A stretch of 64,000 nt of DNA. It comes from Lantana camara. Its lineage: Eukaryota > Streptophyta > Magnoliopsida > Lamiales > Verbenaceae. The position numbers were made by a program, and so were the translations under genes. The notes beneath the pieces are model-generated. The model saw only the letters and a program-made list of their open reading frames with translations. It was not told the origin of the DNA and ran no database searches. The DNA is taken from the NCBI GenBank assembly GCA_037501455.1, contig CM074857.1, positions 107,975,501-108,039,500 of the forward strand, written 5' to 3'. Positions 44,220 to 54,850 of this stretch are shown one piece after another. Position 1 is the stretch's first letter. Each line of letters starts with the position of its first letter.

Positions 44220-45676
44220 ATGGTCACCACCAGATCAGGCACAGTGGGAGGCGGCGATGACCTCCAATGCGGCAGTAACGACAGAGCCCCACTCCCAGCT
44301 ACTACTGGAGGCGCGCCACCAGTGGGAAGGGCTCCCCCCCACGGCAGAGCAAGTTATATCCGCGGTAGAAACCAACGCGGAGCAACCCGCCATCGCGGTG
44401 GCAGGAGGATCAGGACCTCATATTCCCCAGAATCAACTCCACGCCACCCAAGTCCACCCAAAGGGATACCCCTTCATGATGCCTCTACCTGGTTACACCT
44501 TGACCCCATCACTTCCCATGGTTCAACCATACCACGCTGGTCAGGTTCAGCTCCCAATGGTGGTTCCTAGAGAGATTGAGGGGGTGGAGATGTCCCCAAT
44601 GACACAAAGGCAGCTATAGGTTGTGTACGCTCAATGTGAAGTTCAAGCTGCCCAGAACACTTGGAAGAACTTCACCGCCGCTTATTTTCCCTCAGGGCAA
44701 GCCACTCAATTAGCCCCTCCTTTAGGGGGATGGCAAGTCCATCTGCTCATGGCGGCCCAAGCTGTTTTACAAGCCCGACCACCACTTCCACCAGTCAACG
44801 AGAAGGAGGTTTTCTCGAATGGAGAACGGGAACGTTTACATGTTGACAAGGGAAAGGATCTTGTAGCAAGAATTGATGTTGACGCCGAGGCTCACTCCCA
44901 GGCCTCAAAACAGGACAACAAAGCGAGAGAAGAAGATCCCAACCTTCTCGCGGTTGTGCAAGACCAGCTGCAGGGGTTACAGGACATGGTGGGGCAGCTC
45001 TCTCGAGCGCGGTCTCAAGCTCCCCAAGCTAGGGGTGAGAGAGTCAATTCCAGAGACGCCCGTCGCCAAGTCCGACAATAACACGCTCCTCAACACCAGG
45101 AGCAGAAGGAAAATTACGAAAATTATGATCCCAATGGGGGATATCACCATCCCCTGGCGAGGGGATCTCCCCTCGTAGAAGAAGTTCTGATGGCCCAACC
45201 TGGAATGGGCAAAGTACCCACCTCCATCAACCGCTATGATGGAACTACCGACCCTGCAGAACATTTAGACCATTTTCTGCATCTTATGCACTTGTACGAG
45301 AACTCCAGTCACTATTGGGTCAAGGTTTTCGTCACTTTCCTCGTGGGAATGGCCCAGGAGTGGTACAAGCGGCTGCCGTCCCGCTCGATTAGGTCATACT
45401 CGGATCTCACTAATGCTTTCCTGAATCACTTCAATTCCATGAAGGCTCCAGTCACTACGCCAACGCCCCTCTACAACTTGTTTCAAGGCGAGTATGAGCC
45501 CCTCCAGTCTTTCTTTGCTCGCTTTAACAAAGAGGTGCTCTTGGTGGAAAGGCCCTCGATGGACTTTTTGATCCATGTACTCTTCAAGGCTATCAATCAC
45601 AAACGGTATGTGAGCAAGAAGTTTGCTGACGCTATTGTTAAGAAAAGGCCAGTATCACTCATGGCCATGAGGGAGA
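44220..45676 (+). pseudogene. Tat-like gag, left part, broken
   Basis: Starts at the ATG at 44220 (MVTTRSG, a usual start for such gags), then moves to another frame near 44250 (SNAAVTTEPHSQLLLEARHQ). A tag at 44617-44619 and a second stop near 45080 interrupt a linker with a KDLVARIDV and VQDQLQGLQDMVGQL coiled-coil stretch. The gag core at 45190-45676 reads RYDGTTDPAEHLDHFLHLMH, AQEWYKRLPSRSI, AFLNHFNSM, LFQGEYEPLQSFFARFNKEV, matching the retrotransposon gag domain. It is cut after AMREM by copia C and resumes at 53731 (ITELYFALEDMYG). Confidence 0.9.
45672..45676. repeat. Copia C target-site duplication, left
   Basis: ggaga, repeated exactly at 53726-53730. Confidence 0.9.
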
Positions 45677-46811
45677 TGTTAGGAATAGTGCCCTAGAAAT
45701 TCGATTAGTTATAATCCGTTTTGGGACTTTCCTAGTATCACAGACAATCTTTGAATAATATACGATTGATTAATATCATAGGCAAACATTTCTTTATATG
45801 CTCTTATTTGGTATGCGTTTACTTTAGCTGTGCATGTTTGAGAACTCCCCTAATCCTGATGACTTTAGGACTCTACCATTTAGGTGAAATGGTTCATGGA
45901 ACGAGCCCTATATCACATAAGTCATGATTAGTAAAATACTCCAAGCCGATGAGTCCTACAGACAGTGGGAGTGTCAACCTGACTCCTCTAAGGCTTGCTT
46001 GTGGGATCACGCCCTTAAGAAGGACCACCTTGTTTCATGGAGGTGCAAAGTGTATGGTTGATACGTGCGTGATACATGAGGGTGCTTACTTTAATAAGTA
46101 AGTTCACTGAGGTGCCCCGTGTGAGAACATTCCTAAATGGGAAAGGAAGTTTCTATTTCAGGAAATGGAAACTTCCAGATTAGGAAATATCTCACGAGTC
46201 ATTGATGTGATTAATTGATCCTTAGACTTGAGGTTCCTTGTCACTTTATGAGTTAACTCTGTAGTCTTAGGTATAAGCTTTAAAGGGTGTCGCCTTAGAC
46301 AACTGATTCAAGGCTTATGCTGGGGCTGCACAAGTGATTCATGAAAGTGAATGAGAATCAAGAAAGGACCTACACTTGCGTTTGCAAGGTGATCTCTTAT
46401 TGTGTAAGTCATTCATATGTCATATGGAGTCCTTGGCCAAGGCAGTAGATCAAGACATCAAGAAAAGGGTTTCATGGATTGAGATCAAATGGATATGAAA
46501 TGCACTTAGCTTTAAGACCGGATTATTAGGGTTCTGATTATTCCCTTACCCTAGATCTTGATTGAAAGATAGTAAGTAGGAGGATTGTATCTCACATGAA
46601 TCAATGACTTAAAGGTTCTGTCGAATCCGAACATTCCAATTCAACTAGGGGTTAAACACCTGTTGCTAGACTATGGTCGTTTAATCTGTGGACTGATTAA
46701 TTAATTAGGGTCACTGCTAATTGAATTGAGAACCTAGAGGGTCACACACAACAACTTGGTTACATGAGTTGAGGCTTGAAAATGATTAAGCGAGTTAATC
46801 GGGCCAAGAGG

Positions 46812-46890
46812 GTTCCACACGTGTGAAATCACACGTGTGGCTCACGTGAGTGACACGTGCCACTGTGACACGTGTCACACACGTGTGAAT
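46812..46890 (+). promoter_or_regulatory. ACGT/G-box cluster in copia C 5' LTR
   Basis: Six or so ACGT cores in about 80 bp (cacacgtgtga, cacacgtgtgg, ctcacgtgag, gacacgtgcc, gacacgtgtc, cacacgtgtg), many in CACGTG context, the binding core of plant bZIP and bHLH factors. The cluster lies about 350-420 bp upstream of the TATA box and recurs in the 3' LTR (52929-52985) and in LTR A. Confidence 0.65.
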
Positions 46891-47231
46891 AAATATATAT
46901 ATTGTATATATATGTATTAAATAATTAAATGTGTTAATTATTTAATAGACTTTGGTTTAATTTTGAATTAAAAAGAAAGTCTTATTTTGGAGAAAATAAT
47001 CTAGTTAATTAATTATGAATTAATTAATTAGATAAAATAAGTTATTTGTTTTAAATAAATAAAGTATAAAATAATCCAAAAATAGTTTGGATATTTTTTT
47101 TGCTCTCCTAAAGTTGATTTGAATTTGAATTCAAAGTCAAAGTTGGAAATTACTTGAAGATCAAGTAATAGGAGAGAGGAACCAAAACCCTTGCCTATGA
47201 AGACAAGGATTTCGGCCGCCCCTCCCCTTTC

Positions 47232-47258
47232 CTATATATAGGGGAGCTCATGCTCCCC
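47232..47258 (+). promoter_or_regulatory. LTR TATA box with adjoining hairpin (copia C)
   Basis: ctatatata followed directly by ggggagctcatgctcccc, a 7-bp-stem inverted repeat. The same pair occurs at 53331-53356 and, with a changed loop, in LTR A (39949-39973). Confidence 0.7.
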
Positions 47259-47629
47259 TTTAGAGCGAATTGTCAATTCTTTTGGTTCATGTGTTGAACA
47301 CCTTCCTTTCTCCAAGATAAAATAAAACCCTAGGTTAAGCCTAAACACTAACTAGAGAACTAGCATCCTTACTAGTTAGATTGTGATCAAGTTGGTGGAC
47401 TTTCTCTAGAGACTTCAAGTTAGAAGTTTGAAAATTCGAGCTTTACCAAGGAGAGGGGATCAAGCCGCGAGAAGAGCGTTCTTGGGTGGCTTGAAACGGT
47501 TCAAGAAAGAACAAAAGAAAAGTAAGTTTTCTATCTTTACGAATTTGGTTACACGATTGGGAGTTCAAGATCCTTTTGTTGGAAAATTTTTTAAATTCCG
47601 CTGCTTTCTGATTCTTGTTTTCCAACAAG

Positions 47630-47642
47630 TGGTATCAGAGCC
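47630..47642 (+). promoter_or_regulatory. Copia C primer-binding site
   Basis: tggtatcagagcc, a perfect-looking initiator Met tRNA complement two bases after the LTR. Confidence 0.9.
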
Positions 47643-49851
47643 ACCTCGTTAATCGTGTTTCTGATTCGTCTCAATTATACTGAATTTGGTAGAAATTCTT
47701 AGGCTTGATGCGATTGAGTATTTGTAATTGTTTTAGAAAGCCTGAATTACGAAACTGTATTTTTTCCTGAAAGTTTCTGAAAATTGGTTTTTGCAAAAAT
47801 TTAATTTTTGAAAACTATTTTAGATTTGAAACTGTATAAACTGTTTTTGGATTTCTTGGATTGGTTTTGCTTTTGAACGAAAACACGATACGAAAATACG
47901 GAATACGACGAACACGCGAAACCCCGCGCGCACCGCCCGCCTGGCCTAGGCGCGCGCAGGGCAGCCGCCCAGCACCCTCCTGCAACCGCGCGGGAGGCCC
48001 TTCCGGGCGCGCCCGCCCAGGGCGGCCGAGACTGGCCGCCCACCGTCGCCCGCACCGTCCCGGCAGGAGCTGAGCGCTCCAGCGCCCGGCGTGCGCGTAT
48101 TGCGCGCGCACTCGCGCGACCTTAGCCGCGCGCTGAGCGGGCATGCTGTGCGCGCGCTTGGGGCGTGCAACCCCTTTTCGTGCACGGGCCCCGTTTTCGT
48201 GATCCAATTTTTCGTATTTCGTGCAATCTGGTCCCAATTTTTATTTTAATTTTAAATTTTTAATTTTTGAATATTTATTTTAATTTTTGAATAAAACTTA
48301 AAATTGGGATTTTTGAGAAATTGAAACGGTTTATATTTTGGGAAAATACAATCTTTGATAAAATTATTAATTTTCAGAAATTAATTGGAATTTTATTTGT
48401 TTTGGTAATTTGGGATTTATTGAAAACTTCTATAAATAAGACTCGCATCAAGTCGTGTTTTAAGTCATTAGGACTTGAAACGAGAATTTTAATTTATTGG
48501 CTAAATTTAAATTCTCGCAAAAGCATGTTAGGTGATCATGGGTTTAGATCTATGTATGGTTTTAATTTATGCACATGGATGGTTTAAATTGGGGTTGGAG
48601 CCCTATAGTTGCGTTTTTCAATTGAGGTTGGAGCCTCACTTATGTGCGTACTGTTATGTGATTTATTATGTGGCTTTCCATATTACTGTTTTGTGGCCGG
48701 GGTTTGCCCCGTGTAATTGTCTAAGGCCAATATGAAGATTGAGCCTTATTACTTTATGTCTTTTTCTTTTATTGTAATTTGAGAGTAGAGATAGGTGGTG
48801 AGGTTTTATTTTCATTTTGGAGACAATGCACCCATGGAGTAAGATGGACCACATTCAAGTAACAAGGAGGTCATAAGTGAAGACCCCTCAAAATGTTAGG
48901 GAGGGGAATCTCAATTGTTAAATGTAATAGAGATAGGGCTCGTATTTTGTTACCGCTTTCCCTTATGTGATTTAAACTGTTTATGTGGCATGTATGTTAG
49001 AACTTGTGATTGTGGAGCAGCTCCCACATATCACGCATAAGATAGGTAGAACCCATGATCATTACATATTTGTATCATGCTAGGACATGTTATCTGTTTA
49101 TGTGCTTGTTTGAAATGCATTTAAGTTGTACTTGCATTAATCAAGACTAATAAAATCGGATAACATATATGTTGGTGAGGTCGAACCGAACAACTCTTCG
49201 GTTGATTCGAAAATTCCCATTAAATATTAAGCTCTTTTCGAATAATAGGTATTTAATTCGAGATGCAAATTTTGAATTAAATTCCTAGCATTCCATCAAT
49301 AGGTTTTAAGTTTAGTAAGTAAAGCTAGTTATTGTCCGCGAGTCGTGGGATAGCTAGTGGAGCTTATTAGTTCTTAGTTACCTAATTGATCATTTTAAAT
49401 GATCAATATTTCGTGGTTAATTTTGGCAAGGGCGATGTCCGCGAGTCGTGGGTCGTTCGAACTAAGTTTTGATCATGATCTTATGATTGATGGGTCTAGC
49501 TTAACGCCTAAGTAAATATGGATGTCGCACGTGTCGTGGGTCCATATTGAAAGATAGGTGATGCAAAAACAATTACTAAGAGTTCTAAAGGTGTTAGAAT
49601 TGGTAAGTTGTACCTACCTAGGATTTTACTTAGAATGTCCGCGAGTCGTGGGTTCGAGGTAAAATGCTTAGGATCTTAGTACCCATTGGGAAACGCGTTC
49701 CTCTTAGATCTTTGGGAATTATAGATCTTTGAAAAACAGTGGGAGCTACATTAGATTAAAGACCTTATCTTTTGTATATCGTTATAATTCAGCATGCTCA
49801 CATTTTCTCTGCTTAGCATTTAGGTTGTAGTTCTGTGATTCTCTACAATAT
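47643..49851 (+). other. Copia C long leader
   Basis: Matches the leader of A on the opposite strand. A GC-rich block lies at about 47918-48190; the 17-bp motif TGTCCGCGAGTCGTGGG lies at 49333, 49436, 49523 (variant) and 49636. No coding function is seen. Confidence 0.75.
49333..49652 (+). repeat. Four spaced copies of a 17-bp leader motif (copia C)
   Basis: TGTCCGCGAGTCGTGGG at 49333-49349, 49436-49452 and 49636-49652, with a variant (TGTCGCACGTGTCGTGGG) at 49523-49540. Spacing 103, 87 and 113 bp, mirroring copia A. Confidence 0.9.
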
Positions 49852-51360
49852 GAAATGCAAACCCATTTGTATCCATCCTTAAGTCAAAAGAGTTGACTAA
49901 GTCCTAACTAACTCTGATTGGCTTCGGACCCTAAAATTCGTTTTAGATTCCGAATAGAGAAAGGAGTTCTCTAAAGGGCGAAGTTTTCAATTGTGAAAAT
50001 TCGACCCGGGCCAAAAGAGAAGCAATCTGAGGTGAATGGATTTTTTCCAAACCACTTAAGAGCAATTGAACCACCTCATAAAAATGTTACAAGGTATAAC
50101 ATTATGGAATTATTCAATATTCCAAATGAGGAAACAAGTGCACACGAACAATGTCTAAAGATCTTATTTGAAGATCTTATGGTCTCGATCATCAACCGAG
50201 AAAAGAGTTCTCTATGCACTTATTGCTTACATTGCTTCCACCATCATTCAAACCCTTTATGCTCAACTAGAATGATGCTAATGTAGCATAGTTAATCATT
50301 TAGTTGATAATGGTTGAGAGCACCCTTAAGAAGGAATAAAAGGTTGAGATGGTTAATTCTTCTTCTAAACTCCCTAAGTTAAAGGCTTGAACGCCTAAAG
50401 AAGAAGAAACCCTTAAGAGCCCAATGGAGGGGCATGTAAGGGGTGCGCCCAAAAGACACTAGAGATCAAATAGGATGTTTGCTTCTATGGTAGCAAATAA
50501 GGACTTTGAAAGGAAACTGCGAAGAGTATGAGTACTCTGAAATGTTACCTCGTTTAGTAATTCTACTAGGAATAGAATTCACTAGTCTTGAGTCAATTCT
50601 GCATAATCCGTTGTGCAAAGACTCAAGGCACTAATGTTCTGAACATACAACGAGATAACAAAAGTAAGTGAGATGACAAAGCTTCGAATTACTTTGGAAC
50701 ATTGAGATATAAAAGGATTAGCAAGTCAGACACCTTAGGATCATTCTATGAAAATGAACCTATAGAGTTGACTTCCTATCTCAAAGGGAAAACGTTCCCG
50801 GAACATTGTTTAGGTGAAACATGGAACATTCCAAATTTATAGTGGATTTCGATCCATGCTGATGAGTGTAAGATGCTTAATGTAAGCACTAGATACAATC
50901 GTCAGTTTAATCATTATGAATGAATGTACTTGTTAAAGTACAAATTCGAAACTTATATGAAATTCTTAGAATTTCAAAAGGAGGTTAGGAACCTAAGTAG
51001 TCATAAGTTATAGGCAAATCGATATGATCGAGATAGCCAATATCTTATCAACTAATTCCTTAGTCATCTTAGAAATAATAGGATTATCTCTCAGTAAACT
51101 AATTCGAGAACACCTTAGTGTTTCCGAATGAGGGAATGAAACCTTATAGGATATGGTCCATTCCATAGCAAACTTTACTGACTTATAATCATTCTAGGAA
51201 TAAACTCCCAGAATATGCAGTTAGAGATTTTGAATTTTGCACCTTCCAAAATCAGTCCTTTAGTTGCACTATGCAATGTGGCATACTAAATTCCCTAATT
51301 ATTCTTATCCAAGAATTTAGTGGAATCCTCTTAAGTAAAGAGGATAGTGGGAGATAGGCT
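49852..51360 (+). pseudogene. Copia C gag-pol remnant
   Basis: Non-coding now. Alignment with copia A on nucleotide level shows the gag start (tctctacaatatgaaatgcaa near 49840), a gag stretch (PPHKNVTRYNIMELFNIPNEE at 50070-50130), zinc-knuckle trace at about 50475-50535 and integrase trace at about 50935-51190 (gataatgggattatctctcag-like). Stops occur in all frames. A purine-rich gatagtgggagatagg at about 51344-51359 resembles the polypurine tract of A but is followed by about 415 bp before the 3' LTR. Confidence 0.75.
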
Positions 51361-51773
51361 TGAAATGAGTTCAAGTTTATACAAACAATATTGGATATCA
51401 TTTCTGTGATTCCCTTAGACAAAGGTTGTTTATCTCAAGGAATGTATCTTTCTTAAGGAATCGTTCCTATAGAAGAAGAAAGACAAGCAAGCAGACCTCA
51501 AAGAAATTTGAGAATAAATATCCACGCCACATATAGAAGAAACGAGCCCATTTGATAAAACTTAGCCAAATTTTAGAGCATGTACACGTGTGAAACCCTT
51601 CTCTTAAGACGTGTTTAGAACGCGTTCCTAGATAGCCAAGGAATTACTTGAAGAGGAGACACTGTCAGATTTGGAATCTGAGTAGTGTAAGCAAGCCTTG
51701 AAATCCAATATGGATTCCATATACTCGAACCAAGTTTTGACCTTGGTTGATCCACTTGATAGGATCAAGCTCG

Positions 51774-53725
51774 TGTAGCTTCGAGTGCCCTAGAAAGCCG
51801 ATTAGTCATAATCCGTTTTGGGACTTTCCTAGTATCACAGACAATCTTTGAATAATATACGATTGATTAATATCATAGGCAAACACTTCTTTATATGCTC
51901 TTGTTTGGTATGCGTTTACTTTAGTTGTGCATGTATGAGAACTCCCCTAATCCTGATGACTTTAGGACTCTACCATTTAGGTGAAATGGTTCATCAAACG
52001 AGCCCTATATCACATAAGTCATGATTAGTAAAATACTCCAAGCCGATGAGTCCTACAGACAGTGGGAGTGTCAACCTGACTCCTCTAAGGCTTGCTTGTG
52101 GGATCACGCCCTTAAGAAGGACCACCTTGTTTCATGGAGGTGCAAAGTGTATGGTTGATACGTGCGTGATACATGAGGGTGCTTACTTTAATAAGTAAGT
52201 TCACTGAGGTGCCCCGTGTGAGAACATTCCTAAATGGGAAAGGAAGTTTCTATTTCAGGAAATGGAAACTTCCAGATTATGAAATATCTCACGAGTCATT
52301 GATGTGATTAATTGATCCTTAGACTTGAGGTTCCTTGTCACTTTATGAGTTAACTCTGTAGTCTTAGGTATAAGCTTTAAAGGGTGTCGCCTTAGACAAC
52401 TAATTCAAGGCTTATGCTGGGGCTGCACAAGTGATTCATGAAAGTGAATGAGAATCAAGAAAGGACCTACACTTGCGTTTGCAAGGTGATCTCTTATTGT
52501 GTAAGTCATTCATATGCCATATGGAATCCTTGGCCAAGGCAGTAGATCAAGACATCAAGAAAAGGGTTTCTTGGATTGAGATCAAATGGATATGAAATGC
52601 ACTTAGCTTTAAGACCGGATTATTAGGGTTCTGATTATTCCCTTACCCTAGATCTTGGTTGAGAGATAGTAAGTAGGAGGATTGTATCTCACATGAATCA
52701 ATGACTTAAAGGTTCTGTCGAATCCGAACATTCCAATTCAGCTAGGGGTTAAACACCTGTTGCTAGACTATGGTCGTTTAATCTGTGGACTGATTAATTA
52801 ATTAGTGAATTAATTAATTAGGGTCACTGCTAATTGAATTGAGAACCTAGAGGGTCACACACAACAACTTAGTTACATGAGTTGAGGCTTGAAAATGATT
52901 AAGCGAGTTAATCGGGCCAAGAGGGTTCCACACGTGTGAAATCACACGTGTGGCTCACGTGAGTGACACGTGTCACACACGTGTGAATAAATATATATAT
53001 TGTATATATATGTATTAAATAATTAAATGTGTTAATTATTTAATAGACTTTGGTTTAATTTTGAATTAAAAAGAAAGTCTTATTTTGGAGAAAATAATCT
53101 AGTTAATTAATTATGAATTAATTAATTAGATAAAATAAGTTATTTATTTTAAATAAATAAAGTAAAAAATAATCCAAAAATAGTTTGGATTTTTTTTTTG
53201 CTCTCCTAAAGTTGATTTGAATTTGAATTCAAAGTCAAAGTTGGAAATTACTTGAAGATCAAGTAATAGGAGAGAGGAACCAAAACCCTTGCCTATGAGG
53301 ACAAGGATTTCGGCCGCTCCTCCCCTTTCCTATATATAGGGGAGCTCATGCTCCCCTTTAGAGTGAATTGGCAATTCTTTTGGTTCATGTGTTGAACACC
53401 TTTCTTTCTCCAAGATAAAATAAAACCCTAGGTTAAGCCTAAACACTAACTAGAGAACTAGCATCCTTACTAGTTAGATTGTGATCAAGTTGGTGGACTT
53501 TCTCTAGAGACTTCAAGTTAGAAGTTTGAAGATTCGAGCTTTAACAAGGAGAGGGGATCAAGCCGCGAGAAGAGCGTTCTTGGGTGGCTTGAAACGCTTC
53601 AAGAAAGAACTAAAGAAAAGTAAGTTTTCCATCTTTACGAATTTGGTTACACGATTGCAAGTTCAAGATCCTTTTGTTGGAAAATTTTTTAAATTCCGTT
53701 GCTTTCTGATTCTTGTTTTCCAACA
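51774..53725 (+). repeat. Copia C 3' LTR, altered start
   Basis: Matches the 5' LTR from agtgccctagaaa (about 51784) to tttccaaca. The first bases do not match TGTTAGGAATA. It has an extra taattagtgaattaatt segment and a shorter ACGT cluster compared with the 5' LTR. Confidence 0.9.
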
Positions 53726-53921
53726 GGAGATCACTGAGCTGTATTTTGCGCTTGAGGATATGTATGGATCAAATGCCCCCAGGCAGCCCAGCCACGCGAA
53801 GAACAAGCGGGGGCGAGAGGAACCCCACAAGGAGCGATGCAAGTCATCCCCTCCGCCTCGCAGATTCGAGCGCATCCATTGGGGCTCTCTTATTACCACC
53901 CCTGAGCGCGGTCTCTACTAA
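53726..53921 (+). pseudogene. Tat-like gag, right part
   Basis: After the second ggaga the gag frame resumes as ITELYFALEDMYGSNAP and continues with a charged, basic tail (KNKRGREEPHKERCKS) and SLITTPERGLY to a stop near 53919. The sequence in between is removed by copia C. Immediately after comes the deletion that removed pol. Confidence 0.75.
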
Positions 53922-54198
53922 TTATCTTGAGGGTTGGTTTGTGGCCTCTCTCCTCCCCTCCGGTTTGACCCATCACCTTGCCTCGGGACGATACGGGTTT
54001 CAGGAGTGGTCGCACGGTTATCATCTCAACCCCGGTCGGACGTGCTAGAACTAGCCCCGCGGTGGCCCCCACGGCCGGCCCCTCGGCCTTGATTCTGCCC
54101 TTGTTGATTCTGGGGCTGCTGCTGCTGTGGGTTTCGAGCGGCCAATAGGTTGGCCACGTTTCTCATTCCGCCTCTCCCCGACATCAGTATACTGACAC

Positions 54199-54300
54199 CT
54201 AAAATAAGAAGAACAAGGGTCAACTCTTCCTTACAAAATACAGAAAAGTACAAGTATATAGTCAGCAACCCTATCTAAAGTTAGCATCCTAGGATCTAAC
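54199..54300 (-). other. Predicted intron of the antisense ORF
   Basis: 102 bp on the minus strand, gttaga...ttttag. It contains an in-frame stop at its first codon, and its removal keeps the frame (split glycine codon). Confidence 0.55.
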
Positions 54301-54367
54301 CATCTCTATCCAAGTTTAGAGCGGGAGGGTTCTCAATCATTTTAGGGCCATTTATGAGCCCGCAGAG

Positions 54368-54370
54368 GAA
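54368..54370. repeat. CACTA target-site duplication, left
   Basis: gaa; pairs with 58418-58420. Three base pairs is the CACTA standard. Confidence 0.8.
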
Positions 54371-54394
54371 CACTACAAAAAAACAATCATTTCC

Positions 54395-54850
54395 AGACGA
54401 ACTTTCAGACGATTTCTTCTGGAAGATTCAATTTCCGACGAACTTCCGGGGAACTTCAAGTCGTCTGAAAAACTCTCGTTTGAACATATTACAGACGAAC
54501 TTTCAGACCAAATTTCCGACGAACATATATTCCGGCGAACTTTCCGGCCACATTCTGACGAAACATTATGTCGTCCGAAATCTATTGACTTCCGATGAAC
54601 TTTTTTTCCGACGAACTTCCCGGCCAACATACCTTGACCAAAATTTGACCGTCTGATGTTTCCAACGAATTTTCGATGAAACTTACCACACCAAAATTTC
54701 GGACCAACAGTATTACGACGAACTTTTCAGAATTTAATTTTTTTTAATATTATTTTTCAGATGAACTTTCAGAATTTTATTATTTTTATTATAAATCCAG
54801 ACGAATGTTTTTGTCGTAAATTCGTCGCAAATTCGTCGCAAATTTATTTT
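54395..54850. repeat. CACTA left subterminal repeat array
   Basis: More than ten copies of a GACGAACTT / CCGACGAAC-type unit, with further TTCGTC units near 54810-54840. Confidence 0.85.

Larger units (their letters stand above)
45677..47627 (+). repeat. Copia C 5' LTR
   Basis: 1951 bp. G-box cluster at about 46812-46890, TATA box (ctatatata) at 47232-47240, and a ggggagctcatgctcccc inverted repeat at 47241-47258 directly after it. Confidence 0.95.
45677..53725 (+). mobile_element. Ty1/copia element C, plus strand, decayed interior
   Basis: Same family as A. 5' LTR 45677-47627, primer site TGGTATCAGAGCC at 47630, leader to about 49850, then gag and pol remnants to about 51360, 3' LTR about 51774-53725, flanked by ggaga. 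The interior aligns with A at the gag start (near 49852), the zinc knuckle (near 50475-50535) and the integrase core (50935-51190), but is full of stops and shifts, and RT is missing. The LTRs stay highly similar, differing at about 9 sites in the first 240 bp after the altered start plus a few indels. The first dozen bases of the 3' LTR are replaced (tgtagcttcgagtgcc), so a rearrangement removed the tract-LTR junction. Confidence 0.9.
54026..54370 (-). pseudogene. Antisense ORF of the Tat-like element, 3' exons
   Basis: Minus-strand continuation of the ORF at 58421-58980, separated from it by the CACTA element. Reading from 54370 it gives LCGLINGPKMIENP and reaches aat ttg gat aga gat g at 54301. 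A GT-AG intron (54300-54199, 102 bp, ctaac near the middle) then leads in frame to VSILMSGRGGMRNVANLLAA and a glutamine/asparagine/glycine/arginine-rich tail (NPQQQQPQNQQGQNQGRGAG) with a stop at 54026-54028. The intron is predicted only from sites and phase. Confidence 0.6.

Noticed and set aside
47801..48237. Ala/Arg/Gly-rich frames in the copia C leader
   Set aside because: They are composition artefacts of the GC-rich block. The block at the same place in copia A gives different residues, so no protein is conserved.
53526..53730. Start of the 131-codon frame, and its twin at 47428-47652
   Set aside because: The first part lies in LTR sequence and is the same in both LTRs. Only the part after 53730 is real gag remnant.
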